This document shows, one piece after another, positions 1-6,355 of a stretch of DNA of 23,007 nt (position 1 is its first letter; each line of letters starts with the position of its first letter). Made by a program: the position numbers and the translations under genes. Source of the stretch: a virus. The notes below the pieces were generated by a model. It was not told the origin of the DNA. It saw only the letters and a program-made list of their open reading frames with translations, and did not search any database. The stretch lies in the IMG/VR virus record IMGVR_UViG_3300006921_000170, positions 1 to 23,007 of that record, one strand, 5' to 3'.

Positions 1-1
1 G

Positions 2-298
2 TTCAGAAATGAAACGATTCTCATATACCGTGGAATTTTAGAGGATCGCCCCGAACTTCTCGAACTGTCCAAAATCGAAAACAAAAACAGGAGCGAACAA
101 TTTCAGTTTATCAATTGGAGTTTCCCAGATAAGTACATTCAATTCATGTACAACGTCCAAAGCTACGAATGTTTGGAATGGGTTCGACGCCAACCCAAAT
201 GGTATTCATGCCTGTCCTCTAAATCGTACAAGCTAATCATGGATCATACAGATGGGCCGGTTGCGCGGACGCTAGATAACGATGAGCATGGCAAATAA
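2..298 (+). CDS. C-terminal part of an unknown protein (5' end outside window)
   Basis: The frame is open from base 2 to the TAA at 296-298, giving at least 98 codons with no start needed inside the window. The protein is rich in aromatic residues and Trp (segments such as FINWSFPDKYIQFMY and CLEWVRRQPKWYSC) and ends in a polar tail. I do not recognise a family. The absence of stops over 98 codons and composition like the neighbouring genes support a real coding end rather than chance. It lies directly upstream of the palindromic boxes at 315-382, so its transcript either ends there or crosses that control region. Confidence 0.6.
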   Translation, partial: FRNETILIYRGILEDRPELLELSKIENKNRSEQFQFINWSFPDKYIQFMYNVQSYECLEWVRRQPKWYSCLSSKSYKLIMDHTDGPVARTLDNDEHGK

Positions 299-314
299 AG
301 GCTTTTTTTGCAGG

Positions 315-382
315 GGTGAGGACTCACCATTTATTTAACTGGGTGGGGACTCACCTTTTATTTAACTAGGTGGGGACTCACC
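315..382. promoter_or_regulatory. Three palindromic operator-like boxes with 27-bp period
   Basis: Copies lie at 315-328, 342-355 and 369-382, exactly 27 bp apart. The first is GGTGAGGACTCACC, a perfect dyad (GGTGAG-GA-CTCACC). The other two read GGTGGGGACTCACC, one base off symmetry. The spacers are nearly identical and AT-rich (TTTATTTAACT). The last box ends 7 bp before the ATG of a ribbon-helix-helix protein. Short dyads in tandem just upstream of such a gene fit an autoregulatory operator; this is inference. Iterons for replication initiation are the alternative. Confidence 0.75.
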
Positions 383-389
383 TAAAAAC

Positions 390-572
390 ATGAACGAAAA
401 CACACACAGAGTATTAGTAAAGCTGGACAACGAAACCCGCGACAAGGCCAAAACCCAAGCGCGGCTACTCGGCGTTCGCCTGTCAGAACACTACCGAAAA
501 ACTCTAACGGCTGGACTCAACGAGTTCCAGAACGCCGACTTGTTAGAAAAAATCAAACAGATGCCAGTATGA
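390..572 (+). CDS. Ribbon-helix-helix (Arc/MetJ/CopG-like) DNA-binding protein
   Basis: 60 residues. The N-terminus (about residues 6-14, THRVLVKLD) has the alternating pattern of a beta ribbon. It is followed by a helix with ETRDKAKTQARLLG and a second helix (SEHYRKTLTAGL), the order and size of a ribbon-helix-helix repressor; the rest is a short polar tail. Family members bind short palindromic operators as dimers and often repress their own genes, which matches the three dyads ending 7 bp upstream. There is no Shine-Dalgarno sequence before the ATG (CCTAAAAAC). Likely role: regulator of the leftmost replication operon. Assignment is from sequence pattern and context. Confidence 0.6.
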   Translation: MNENTHRVLVKLDNETRDKAKTQARLLGVRLSEHYRKTLTAGLNEFQNADLLEKIKQMPV

Positions 573-609
573 AAAACACCCCCCTCCAAAACGGGTTGAG
601 TCAGCGGGC

Positions 610-1011
610 GTGTGTCCGCGTTGGATCAACCCCACTAATTTTATGGGGGCAAAAAAGAAACAGCCGAAACGCTCGGTTCTGGAAGTTCGTTTCGCATATT
701 TTTGGGGAATTCTGGACGGGCCAAAACTCGTCGAAGAACTCGCCTTTCATCCGAAACGAAAATGGAGGTTCGATTTCGCACATCCAGCGACCAAAACCGC
801 CATCGAGATTGAGGGCGGCGTATGGGGGCAGAGTCGGCACACCAAGCCGGTTGGGTACATCAGGGATTGCGAGAAATACAATGCCGCCGCTGCCGCTGGC
901 TGGACTGTCTTTAGGCTCACCGGCTACCACATCAACGAGGAGCATATTGCCCCGATAAAACAGTTTATATTATGCCAGAAGAACACGCGAAACATTCCCC
1001 CTCCCAACTGA
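610..1011 (+). CDS. Small PD-(D/E)XK-type endonuclease (Vsr/DUF559-like fold)
   Basis: 133 residues from a GTG at 610; an in-frame ATG at 643 (12th codon) is an alternative, and neither has a good ribosome site. Key segment: KWRFDFAHP (about 51-59, Asp55), then AIEIEGGVW (64-72, Glu66/Glu68), RHT (76-78), DCEKYN (86-91) and GWTVFRLT (97-104). This D...ExE...H...D..KYN...GW..FR order is what I know from small phage endonucleases related to Vsr/DUF559 proteins, which cut DNA through a PD-(D/E)XK-like metal site. Its role may be Holliday-junction or branched-DNA cleavage, or host DNA breakdown. The 3' end overlaps the next frame by 40 bases, more than usual here. Confidence 0.65.
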   Translation: MCPRWINPTNFMGAKKKQPKRSVLEVRFAYFWGILDGPKLVEELAFHPKRKWRFDFAHPATKTAIEIEGGVWGQSRHTKPVGYIRDCEKYNAAAAAGWTVFRLTGYHINEEHIAPIKQFILCQKNTRNIPPPN

Positions 1012-1142
1012 AGCACAAGAAAATCTGTCCTCAATGGACGAACGACTCCAGCGGCGACACAACCGCCGCCGACGAAGGCACAATGTTGCATGATGTAATG
1101 GAAAAATGGGCGACTGCTATTAAGGAGGGGGATTTCAAATGA
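972..1142 (+). CDS. N-terminal fragment of a split DUF2800 (Cas4/RecB-like) nuclease
   Basis: 56 codons from the ATG at 972 to the TGA at 1140-1142; it overlaps the next gene as ATGA. The peptide starts MPEEHAKHSPSQLKHKKICP and continues with ADEGTMLHDVMEKW. This matches the start of DUF2800 phage proteins as I remember them (an SPS motif, a Cys-Pro, then A-x-EGT-x-x-H). His40 corresponds to the conserved motif I His of RecB/Cas4 nucleases and Cys19 to the first iron-sulfur Cys. The rest of the family (D, D-x-K, three Cys) is in the following frame. Together they total 364 residues, about the length I expect for an intact DUF2800 protein. Either a true two-subunit protein, a frameshift-expressed one, or a one-base sequence error. 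Confidence 0.6.
   Translation: MPEEHAKHSPSQLKHKKICPQWTNDSSGDTTAADEGTMLHDVMEKWATAIKEGDFK
1123..1130 (+). promoter_or_regulatory. Strong ribosome binding site inside the split nuclease gene
   Basis: AGGAGGGG sits 8 bases before the ATG at 1139 and within the last codons of the 56-residue frame. Most other plus-strand genes in this window lack any Shine-Dalgarno sequence, so a strong one exactly at the junction supports real, coupled translation of the second frame. It could also stimulate frameshifting at this place. Confidence 0.6.
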
Positions 1143-2065
1143 CCTACGAATTGCCAACCCTCACAGACGAACACGCCACGCTGATTGGGTGGTGTATGAA
1201 GAAGGTTGAGCCGTTTTTGCGACAGGCCAACCAAACCCACATTGAGTGTCGGCTGGAAATCCCCGGCATAACTTGGGGAACCAGTGATGTTGTGCTGCTT
1301 ACCGGCAACCACATCACGCTGATCGATTACAAATTCGGCAAGTGGATTGTCGATGATCCAGAGGACAATATGCAAGCCAAGGCATACACTCTCGGCGCGT
1401 TCCACAAATTTCCAGAGGCCGAAACCGCCGAGTTTATTTTCCTCACGCCCCGGCATGAACTGGAACAATCGTCGCTGTTCGAGCGCGAGGAGGCGATGGG
1501 CTGGACGGACGAATTTAAGACTATTGTTGAGCGAGCCGATGACCCCTCCAGCCCGTACCGGCCCGACTCCGAAAACTGCCTATTTTGCGGGAGCAAATCC
1601 CGCTGCCCCGAATTACAAAAACGAGCTATGGACATTGCAGAAGACTACGACGGGCTACTTCTACCAGAGTCAGCGAAAACGGCGGCACTCACCGACCCGG
1701 CTCAACTCCAGCGGGCCTTGGATGTGGCGGCGATCATGGAACGATGGGCCAAAAACGTCCGCAACACCGCACTCGAACTGCGCCTCGAAGGCGTGGAGAT
1801 ACCGGGGTATGACCTCAAGCAAACCGCCGGGAACCGCAAGATCAAAGATGTGGCCAGCACATGGAGCGCACTCAAGGAAATCGTTCCACAAGAGGAATTT
1901 CTGGAGGCGTGTTCCATTACCCTCGGAACGCTGGAAAAGAAGCTCAAGGAGCAAGCCCCGCGAGGGCAGAAACAGGAATTTGCCAAGTCCACACTCGAAG
2001 TTCTGGACGGTCTAGGACTCATCGAGCGTGGGAGGGACAAAACATACCTAACGAAACAACGATGA
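1139..2065 (+). CDS. DUF2800 (Cas4/RecB-like) nuclease, main part
   Basis: 308 residues. ECRLEIPG (36-43) and GTSDVVLLTG (47-56) are followed by LIDYKFGK (61-68): Asp50, Asp63 and Lys65 fit the D...(D/E)-x-K site of RecB-family nucleases. CLFCGSKSRC (148-157) supplies three Cys in the C-x2-C-x5-C spacing of Cas4/AddB-type iron-sulfur clusters. The fourth Cys and the motif I His are absent here but present on the upstream 56-residue frame. DUF2800 proteins occur beside phage DNA polymerases and probably act in recombination or end processing. The start is set by AGGAGGGG 8 bases upstream and the ATGA overlap. The next gene also overlaps by ATGA at 2062. Confidence 0.75.
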   Translation: MTYELPTLTDEHATLIGWCMKKVEPFLRQANQTHIECRLEIPGITWGTSDVVLLTGNHITLIDYKFGKWIVDDPEDNMQAKAYTLGAFHKFPEAETAEFIFLTPRHELEQSSLFEREEAMGWTDEFKTIVERADDPSSPYRPDSENCLFCGSKSRCPELQKRAMDIAEDYDGLLLPESAKTAALTDPAQLQRALDVAAIMERWAKNVRNTALELRLEGVEIPGYDLKQTAGNRKIKDVASTWSALKEIVPQEEFLEACSITLGTLEKKLKEQAPRGQKQEFAKSTLEVLDGLGLIERGRDKTYLTKQR

Positions 2066-2772
2066 GTGAGAAAAAGAAAAAGGACGGCAGCGACAACGCT
2101 GAAAACACCACGGCAGTAGCACTCCCCCAACCGGCGGCGGGTTCTGTCAGTGGAGAAATCGAAACAAGCGACTTGGTTGTGCCATCCCTAAAAATGGCCG
2201 CTAAAACTGGCGAGTTGGGCGAACTATTCATGCCCGGTTCACTGGTGCTAAACGCCGAGTACGCACTGTACGGGGCGCGAGCCGACGAACCCGAGAAAAA
2301 GAAGGAAGACCCAGTTTGGATTACAATACTCCACGCGAAAAAATCCTACTACGAACACACCGAATACGGCTCTGGCGCAACCCCCAAAAACGCCGACACA
2401 CTGGACGAAGTGCTGGCTCAAGGTGGATCACTCGAATGGGTGAATGGCGCGAAGCCAACATGGAACCCGCAAGTGTGTTGCACCGTGCTGGTACGAGGGG
2501 ATGATGAGGCATATTTCCCGTGGGAGTATGGCAAACACCGCTACGCAATGGCCCGATGGATACTCTCCAGCTTCAGCGCGTACAACAACGCTGCCAAACC
2601 CATCCTCACCGCTGCGGCCCTAAACCTCCGCGCCGGGCTGGAGTATGGGAGTTGGAAACTGTCCTCGGCCCTCAAGAAAAAAGGCGGCAATAGCTGGTAC
2701 ATTCCAGTGCTGACCACGGGCGAGAAAAACGACGAAAAATTCGCCGCTTGGGCGCGAGAACTTACCCGCTGA
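2062..2772 (+). CDS. Conserved phage protein of the replication block, function unknown
   Basis: 236 residues from the ATG at 2062, which overlaps the preceding stop (ATGA). A longer in-frame extension back to 1861 would lie inside the nuclease gene and is rejected. After a charged, low-complexity start (KKKK, acidic and Ala/Pro stretch, about 1-35) there is a compact domain with LGELFMPGSLVL (51-62), ITILHAKKSYYEH, CTVLVR, YFPWEYGKHRYAMARW and AALNLRAGLEYGSWKLSSALKKKGGNSWYIPVL in separate pieces. It sits where many phages place a DUF2815-type single-strand binding protein between DUF2800 and polymerase, but I do not see that family's signature. A DNA-binding helper role is inference from position only. 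Confidence 0.65.
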   Translation: MSEKKKKDGSDNAENTTAVALPQPAAGSVSGEIETSDLVVPSLKMAAKTGELGELFMPGSLVLNAEYALYGARADEPEKKKEDPVWITILHAKKSYYEHTEYGSGATPKNADTLDEVLAQGGSLEWVNGAKPTWNPQVCCTVLVRGDDEAYFPWEYGKHRYAMARWILSSFSAYNNAAKPILTAAALNLRAGLEYGSWKLSSALKKKGGNSWYIPVLTTGEKNDEKFAAWARELTR

Positions 2773-2794
2773 CGGAGGGGTTGTGGGTAAACGG

Positions 2795-2831
2795 GGTGGC
2801 GGCGGGGTTTCTTGATTTGACCGTCGCCACC
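2795..2831 (+). promoter_or_regulatory. 11-bp hairpin just upstream of the DNA polymerase start
   Basis: GGTGGCGGCGG (2795-2805) pairs with CCGTCGCCACC (2821-2831) over 11 positions, with one G.U wobble in RNA and a 15-base loop. It ends 12 bases before the polymerase ATG (TCTACTTTAAAA between). No Shine-Dalgarno sequence adjoins the ATG; the nearest GGAGGGG is at 2774-2780, upstream of the stem. No U-run follows, so this is more likely a translational control or RNA-processing element than a terminator. Confidence 0.55.
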
Positions 2832-2843
2832 TCTACTTTAAAA

Positions 2844-4568
2844 ATGATAGCAATAGATTTCGAGACATACTACGACGCCGAATGCACCGTGAAGGGACTC
2901 GGCCCCGATGCTTATTGCCGTCATCCGAAATTCGATCCCTACATGGTGTCACTCTATGGGGATGGGATTGATTATGTTGGGCCGACTCAAGACGCACCTT
3001 GGTGCAATATTCCAGCCGACGCACAGTTTGTGGCTCACAATGCAGCGTTCGACTCCACGGTGTTCGAGGCTGCACAGCGCATGGGGTATATCCCCGGCGA
3101 TTTAATTCCAACATGGGACTGCTCTGCCAACCTCGCCGTGTACATCCAATGCCCGCGTAATCTGAAGGGCTTCGCGGAACAAATGTTGGGGGTGAAACCT
3201 GACAAGTCAGTGCGGGACAACATGAAGGGCAAGCTCCCGTCCGACCTAGACGAACCCGAACTCAAAGCCCTCATCGACTATGCCCGGTACGACTCCGTGT
3301 ATTGTCACGAACTCTGGCGGCTATACGAAAAGTATTGGCCCTACCATGAAAGAATTTTAGCCCGCCACACAATGACAAGCGGGCAGCGCGGCGTCCACAT
3401 TGACAAACCGAAACTGGATGCCGGGGTGGAGGTGCTTTATGAAATTAAAGAAGCGGCGGGGAAGAAGGTTCCGTGGGGCGCGGACGAGGAACCTATCAAC
3501 TCTCTCAAACAACTCAAAATTTATTGCTCCAAGGAAGGCATACCGGCTCCCGTTAGCACCAACCAGAACGAACCAGAATGCGTGGAGTGGGAGGCCGAGT
3601 ATGGTGACAAGTATCCAGTAGTGGCAGCACTTCGGGATTGGCGAAAATCCAACCGACTACTTCGACTGTTTCAGACCATCAATACTCGACTGCGCGAGGA
3701 TGGAACAATGCCGTTTGGCCTCAAGTATTTCGGCGCAACCCTCACGGGGCGTTGGTCAGGCGATACCGGCCTCAATATGCAGAATCTCCCACGGGGCGAG
3801 AGCTTCGGGATCGACACTCGCAGCCTGTTCATTCCACGGCCCGGCAAGAAATTCATCATCTGCGATCTGGCCCAAATCGAACCCCGCGTCATGGCATGGC
3901 TCACCAACAACACCGAGATGCTGGATTATGTTCGCAAGGGCGAGGACATATACACCGCGCACGCGCTCTCCACGATGGGGTTGGATAAGGTGGACAAGCA
4001 AGCCCGGCAACTCGCCAAGATTCGAGTGCTGGGGTTGGGGTATGGGTGTGGCGCGGCTCGATTCAAACAGATCGCCGATAATTGGGGCGTGACGTTATCC
4101 AAGGAAGAGGCTGAACACACCGTCAAGGAGTATCGCCGCACGAATCCAGAAATTAAAAAGTTTTGGAGGGAGCGGGAACGAGAGTTCAAAAAAGACATTA
4201 ACCAAAACCACTACTACGAACTCCCAAGCGGGCGGCACATTTCGTATTTCAATGTGTTGCACAAAAGCGAGCAGTGGTTTGCCTCCATCACGCGGGGCGC
4301 AACTCCACGGCACTGGTATGGCGGGAAGCTAGTCGAGAATGTGGTGCAAGCCACCGCCCGCGACATTTTTGCTGAACACTACTACTCAATTGTCCGCGCC
4401 GGGTTCGAGGTTATATGGACTGTCCACGATGAGATCATTGTGGAGGTTGACGAGGAGGATAAACAGGCCCGCGCCGAGATTCAGAATTTAATGTGCCGCA
4501 CTCCAGACTGGATAAAAGGTTGTCCAGTGGCGGCGGAAGCCTACGAAGCAAACGCATACACGAAATGA
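2844..4568 (+). CDS. polA-like: Family A DNA polymerase with 3'-5' exonuclease domain
   Basis: 574 residues from ATG 2844. An upstream in-frame ATG at 2748 would overlap the previous gene and crosses the hairpin; the family start (MIAIDFETYYD) begins at 2844. Exonuclease motifs: DFET (Asp5, Glu7), VAHNAAFD (63-70), YARYD (146-150). Polymerase motifs: TGRWSG (301-306), NMQNLP (311-316), motif A CDLAQIEPR (340-348, Asp341), motif B RQLAKIRVLGLGYG (388-401, Lys392, Tyr400), motif C TVHDE (526-530, Asp529). All catalytic residues are present, so it should be an active proofreading replicase. It is shorter than T7 gp5 and carries no obvious thioredoxin-binding insertion. The ATGA at its end couples it to the next gene. 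Confidence 0.95.
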   Translation: MIAIDFETYYDAECTVKGLGPDAYCRHPKFDPYMVSLYGDGIDYVGPTQDAPWCNIPADAQFVAHNAAFDSTVFEAAQRMGYIPGDLIPTWDCSANLAVYIQCPRNLKGFAEQMLGVKPDKSVRDNMKGKLPSDLDEPELKALIDYARYDSVYCHELWRLYEKYWPYHERILARHTMTSGQRGVHIDKPKLDAGVEVLYEIKEAAGKKVPWGADEEPINSLKQLKIYCSKEGIPAPVSTNQNEPECVEWEAEYGDKYPVVAALRDWRKSNRLLRLFQTINTRLREDGTMPFGLKYFGATLTGRWSGDTGLNMQNLPRGESFGIDTRSLFIPRPGKKFIICDLAQIEPRVMAWLTNNTEMLDYVRKGEDIYTAHALSTMGLDKVDKQARQLAKIRVLGLGYGCGAARFKQIADNWGVTLSKEEAEHTVKEYRRTNPEIKKFWREREREFKKDINQNHYYELPSGRHISYFNVLHKSEQWFASITRGATPRHWYGGKLVENVVQATARDIFAEHYYSIVRAGFEVIWTVHDEIIVEVDEEDKQARAEIQNLMCRTPDWIKGCPVAAEAYEANAYTK

Positions 4569-4885
4569 TTATGGAATCAACAGGACAAGCGGCCCGCGAT
4601 GCCGCGATGGAACAAGTCGAAGCCGCCGCCCAACCAGAGTGGAAGGAAGCCGCGCTCGATGCCATCTACACCACGGCCCGCCACCGGGCGGACTTCATCG
4701 TGGATGACGTTTGGCAAAACTTCCACGGCAACGATTCCACCCGTGATAAACGGGCGATAGGGCCGCTCATGCGAGTGGCGCAGCGCGAGGGTTGGATCAC
4801 GCCAACTGACAAGTTCCGCCCCTCATTCATAACCCATCACCACGCCACCCCTCGTCGAGTGTGGGAATCCAGAATTCTGGCATGA
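4565..4885 (+). CDS. Small conserved phage protein, possibly winged-helix
   Basis: 106 residues from ATG 4565, overlapping the polymerase stop by ATGA. After a helical, Ala/Glu-rich start (residues 1-40) comes DDVWQNF (45-51), then RDKRAIGPLMRVAQREGWITPT and RPSFITHHHATPRRVWES near the end. I have seen this RA-G-LMR-A...GWI-x-x-T...W-x-S pattern in short phage proteins near replication genes. The alternation of helices and a GWI-T strand resembles a winged helix, so a DNA-binding role in replication is possible, but this is inference. No Shine-Dalgarno sequence; translation is probably coupled to the polymerase. Confidence 0.6.
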   Translation: MIMESTGQAARDAAMEQVEAAAQPEWKEAALDAIYTTARHRADFIVDDVWQNFHGNDSTRDKRAIGPLMRVAQREGWITPTDKFRPSFITHHHATPRRVWESRILA

Positions 4886-5040
4886 CAGAGTACGACTGCA
4901 TAGACGATGAGCGCGAGGAAACTTGCGAGTATTGCCGGGGAAGCGGCCACATGACCGTGGACTCTGGCGGGGCTGGGCCAGCCTATGCGTGTCCAGATTG
5001 TTCCAGCGATGAGGATGATGAGGAAGAAGATGATGAATAA
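4882..5040 (+). CDS. Tiny DnaJ-type zinc-finger protein with acidic tail
   Basis: 52 codons from ATG 4882 (ATGA overlap with the preceding stop) to TAA 5038-5040. CEYCRGSG (15-22) and CPDCSS (37-42) form a C-x2-C-x-G-x-G ... C-x2-C pair as in DnaJ zinc modules, so one zinc ion is likely bound. The last ten residues are almost all Asp/Glu. No J domain is present. Very small zinc-ribbon proteins of this kind are common in phage replication blocks and may bind proteins or nucleic acid; the exact function is unknown. Its last codons overlap the start of the next frame by 8 bases. Confidence 0.65.
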   Translation: MTEYDCIDDEREETCEYCRGSGHMTVDSGGAGPAYACPDCSSDEDDEEEDDE

Positions 5041-5179
5041 TTTTGCGGCGGCTAGACATAAACAAAAAACTCGGCGGAATGAAAGGCCGCCCTTTGTCTA
5101 CGGGTTTTGGGTTTTTGCTGGGCCAACAACCGCCGCATACCCCCGGCTCGCGTGTGCGATGACCGGGGCAACTTTATGA
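5033..5179 (+). CDS. Possible 48-residue basic protein
   Basis: ATG 5033 overlaps the zinc-finger gene by 8 bases, and the TGA at 5177-5179 overlaps the next ATG (5176) as ATGA. It thus fits exactly into the chain of overlapping genes and fills a stretch of about 135 bases otherwise empty. The peptide has a basic start (RHKQKTRRNERP) and then a hydrophobic stretch (PFVYGFWVFAGP) and YPRLACAMTG. No family is recognised. The fit to the overlaps is the only strong argument; a short untranslated gap is the alternative. Confidence 0.35.
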   Translation: MNNFAAARHKQKTRRNERPPFVYGFWVFAGPTTAAYPRLACAMTGATL

Positions 5180-5340
5180 ACCAAAACACAAACGAATACG
5201 AAATCTCCGACGCTTGCCCCGAATCGCTAGATTTGGGTACACAAAAAGATTTCGACGAAAAATACGAAAAATGGAAAGCCAAGCAAATCAAACAACCCCC
5301 CGCATGGAGGTGGGTCACCGAGGAAGAAGCCAATGACTGA
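5176..5340 (+). CDS. Small acidic protein of unknown function
   Basis: 54 residues from ATG 5176 (MNQNTNEYEI...). The longer reading from 5107 has no support in overlap pattern. The protein is acidic and polar, with a Lys-rich middle (DEKYEKWKAKQIKQ, about 30-43) and PPAWRWVTEEEA near the end. No recognised domain. It overlaps the next gene by 8 bases (ATGACTGA). Likely a small accessory of the replication operon. Confidence 0.55.
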   Translation: MNQNTNEYEISDACPESLDLGTQKDFDEKYEKWKAKQIKQPPAWRWVTEEEAND

Positions 5341-5521
5341 ACAATGTGAAATGTTGGAGGAACGAGTGCGCGATCTCGAACGTCAACTGGCGCAGGAACA
5401 AGCCTCTCACCTAAACGAAAAGGAAATCTGGAAGCATGAACTCATGCGGGCCAAAATAAATGCGCGGCTCCAAATCCAAGACGAAATCGCAGCCCGGCGG
5501 GCAGCACAATTCGCGGACTAA
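5333..5521 (+). CDS. Small coiled-coil protein
   Basis: 62 residues. Almost the whole chain is predicted helix with heptad-like spacing (MLEERVRDLERQLAQEQ and KEIWKHELMRAKI), charged and without Pro or Gly, so a short dimeric coiled coil is likely. A weak purine stretch (GAGGAAGAAG) precedes its ATG, which lies inside the previous gene's end. The stop TAA is directly followed by the primase ATG at 5522. Function unknown; position suggests a partner or modulator of the primase. Confidence 0.55.
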   Translation: MTEQCEMLEERVRDLERQLAQEQASHLNEKEIWKHELMRAKINARLQIQDEIAARRAAQFAD

Positions 5522-6355
5522 ATGCCAACCACACTCCCTCCACGAATCAAAGATTGCCCCTCCAGCGGCACGGGCGTTCATAAATGGATATTCCATGCCG
5601 CGTGTGTTTTGGATAAGGCCGGGTTTGCGGACGCGGACATTGAGGAATGGATTGGGAAGCATTCCAGCCGTCGCCTCCAGCCGGGCGAAGTGCGAAATGC
5701 GCTCAAGTCGATCCGAAATTCCAGCGGTGAAGCTCGCCCGCGCTGGCCCTTTCCCAACCCCATCGACACAAAACGAATCGCCAACCTCGGCGGCGGCATG
5801 GCTGCACTGGTGAACTCGTCGATGGTCGAGTGTACGAATGCCGAAGATGCCCTCCAGCAATTATTCGAGGGCGACCCACTGCTTTGTTGCGGCCTAGATT
5901 CCAGAGAGTTTGCCACCAAACCATTGTCGCGCTGGACAAACCTCCCCCAACTCCAATTCATAGTCCCATCTCCCATGTCTGATAAATGGGGTGAAACTCA
6001 AGCGGGCAAACGATCCCAACACACACTCTCCAACACTGGCCCGCGCCACTACCTCGTTGTGGAATTTGACGAAGGCACTCACGACTCCCATGCCTCAATC
6101 ATCCAACACCTAGCCGCCGCCCTGCCTCTCTGCATGGCCGTGGATTCTGGAGGGAAGTCGATCCATGCTTGGTTCGATGTGAGGGAGCGGAGCGAGGATT
6201 CCACGCGGAAGTTTTTCCAGCTTGCTTGTCAACTCGGCGCAGACCCCGCCACTTGGACAAAATCTCAATTTGTAAGAATGCCCAATGGTCGCCGGGCAAA
6301 CGGCAACCTCCAAAAAATAATACACTTCAACCCCCCAAGATATGCTCCCTTTTGA
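5522..6355 (+). CDS. Archaeo-eukaryotic-type (Prim-Pol) DNA primase
   Basis: 277 residues, starting immediately after the previous stop. HYLVVEFDEGTHD (176-188) carries the acidic EFDE pair expected for the metal site; DSGGKSIHAWF (208-218) contains the family's S-G-G-x-S-x-H motif with His215; SQFVRMPNGRR (248-258) gives the late conserved Arg/Pro element. This set is characteristic of AEP/Prim-Pol primases of phages and plasmids, which make primers on single-stranded DNA. Upstream residues 1-120 are a helical domain with WIFHAACVL and EVRNALKSI, perhaps a PriCT-like or DNA-contact part. It is encoded just before an SF3 helicase, the usual partner. No Shine-Dalgarno sequence. Confidence 0.8.
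   Translation: MPTTLPPRIKDCPSSGTGVHKWIFHAACVLDKAGFADADIEEWIGKHSSRRLQPGEVRNALKSIRNSSGEARPRWPFPNPIDTKRIANLGGGMAALVNSSMVECTNAEDALQQLFEGDPLLCCGLDSREFATKPLSRWTNLPQLQFIVPSPMSDKWGETQAGKRSQHTLSNTGPRHYLVVEFDEGTHDSHASIIQHLAAALPLCMAVDSGGKSIHAWFDVRERSEDSTRKFFQLACQLGADPATWTKSQFVRMPNGRRANGNLQKIIHFNPPRYAPF

Noticed and set aside
315-382. Three regularly spaced repeats resembling a minimal CRISPR array
   Set aside because: Spacers are only 13 bp, nearly identical to each other, and no cas gene is near; the dyads fit operator sites.
569-958. 129-codon plus-strand frame overlapping the endonuclease
   Set aside because: It starts neatly with ATGA at the ribbon-helix-helix stop, but its product is the frame-shifted shadow of the endonuclease, low-complexity Arg/Ser/Pro. 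It could matter only if a frameshift joins its first 25 codons to the endonuclease.
1861-2061. 67-codon extension of the gene starting at 2062
   Set aside because: It lies inside the nuclease gene; the ATGA overlap at 2062 is the pattern used throughout.
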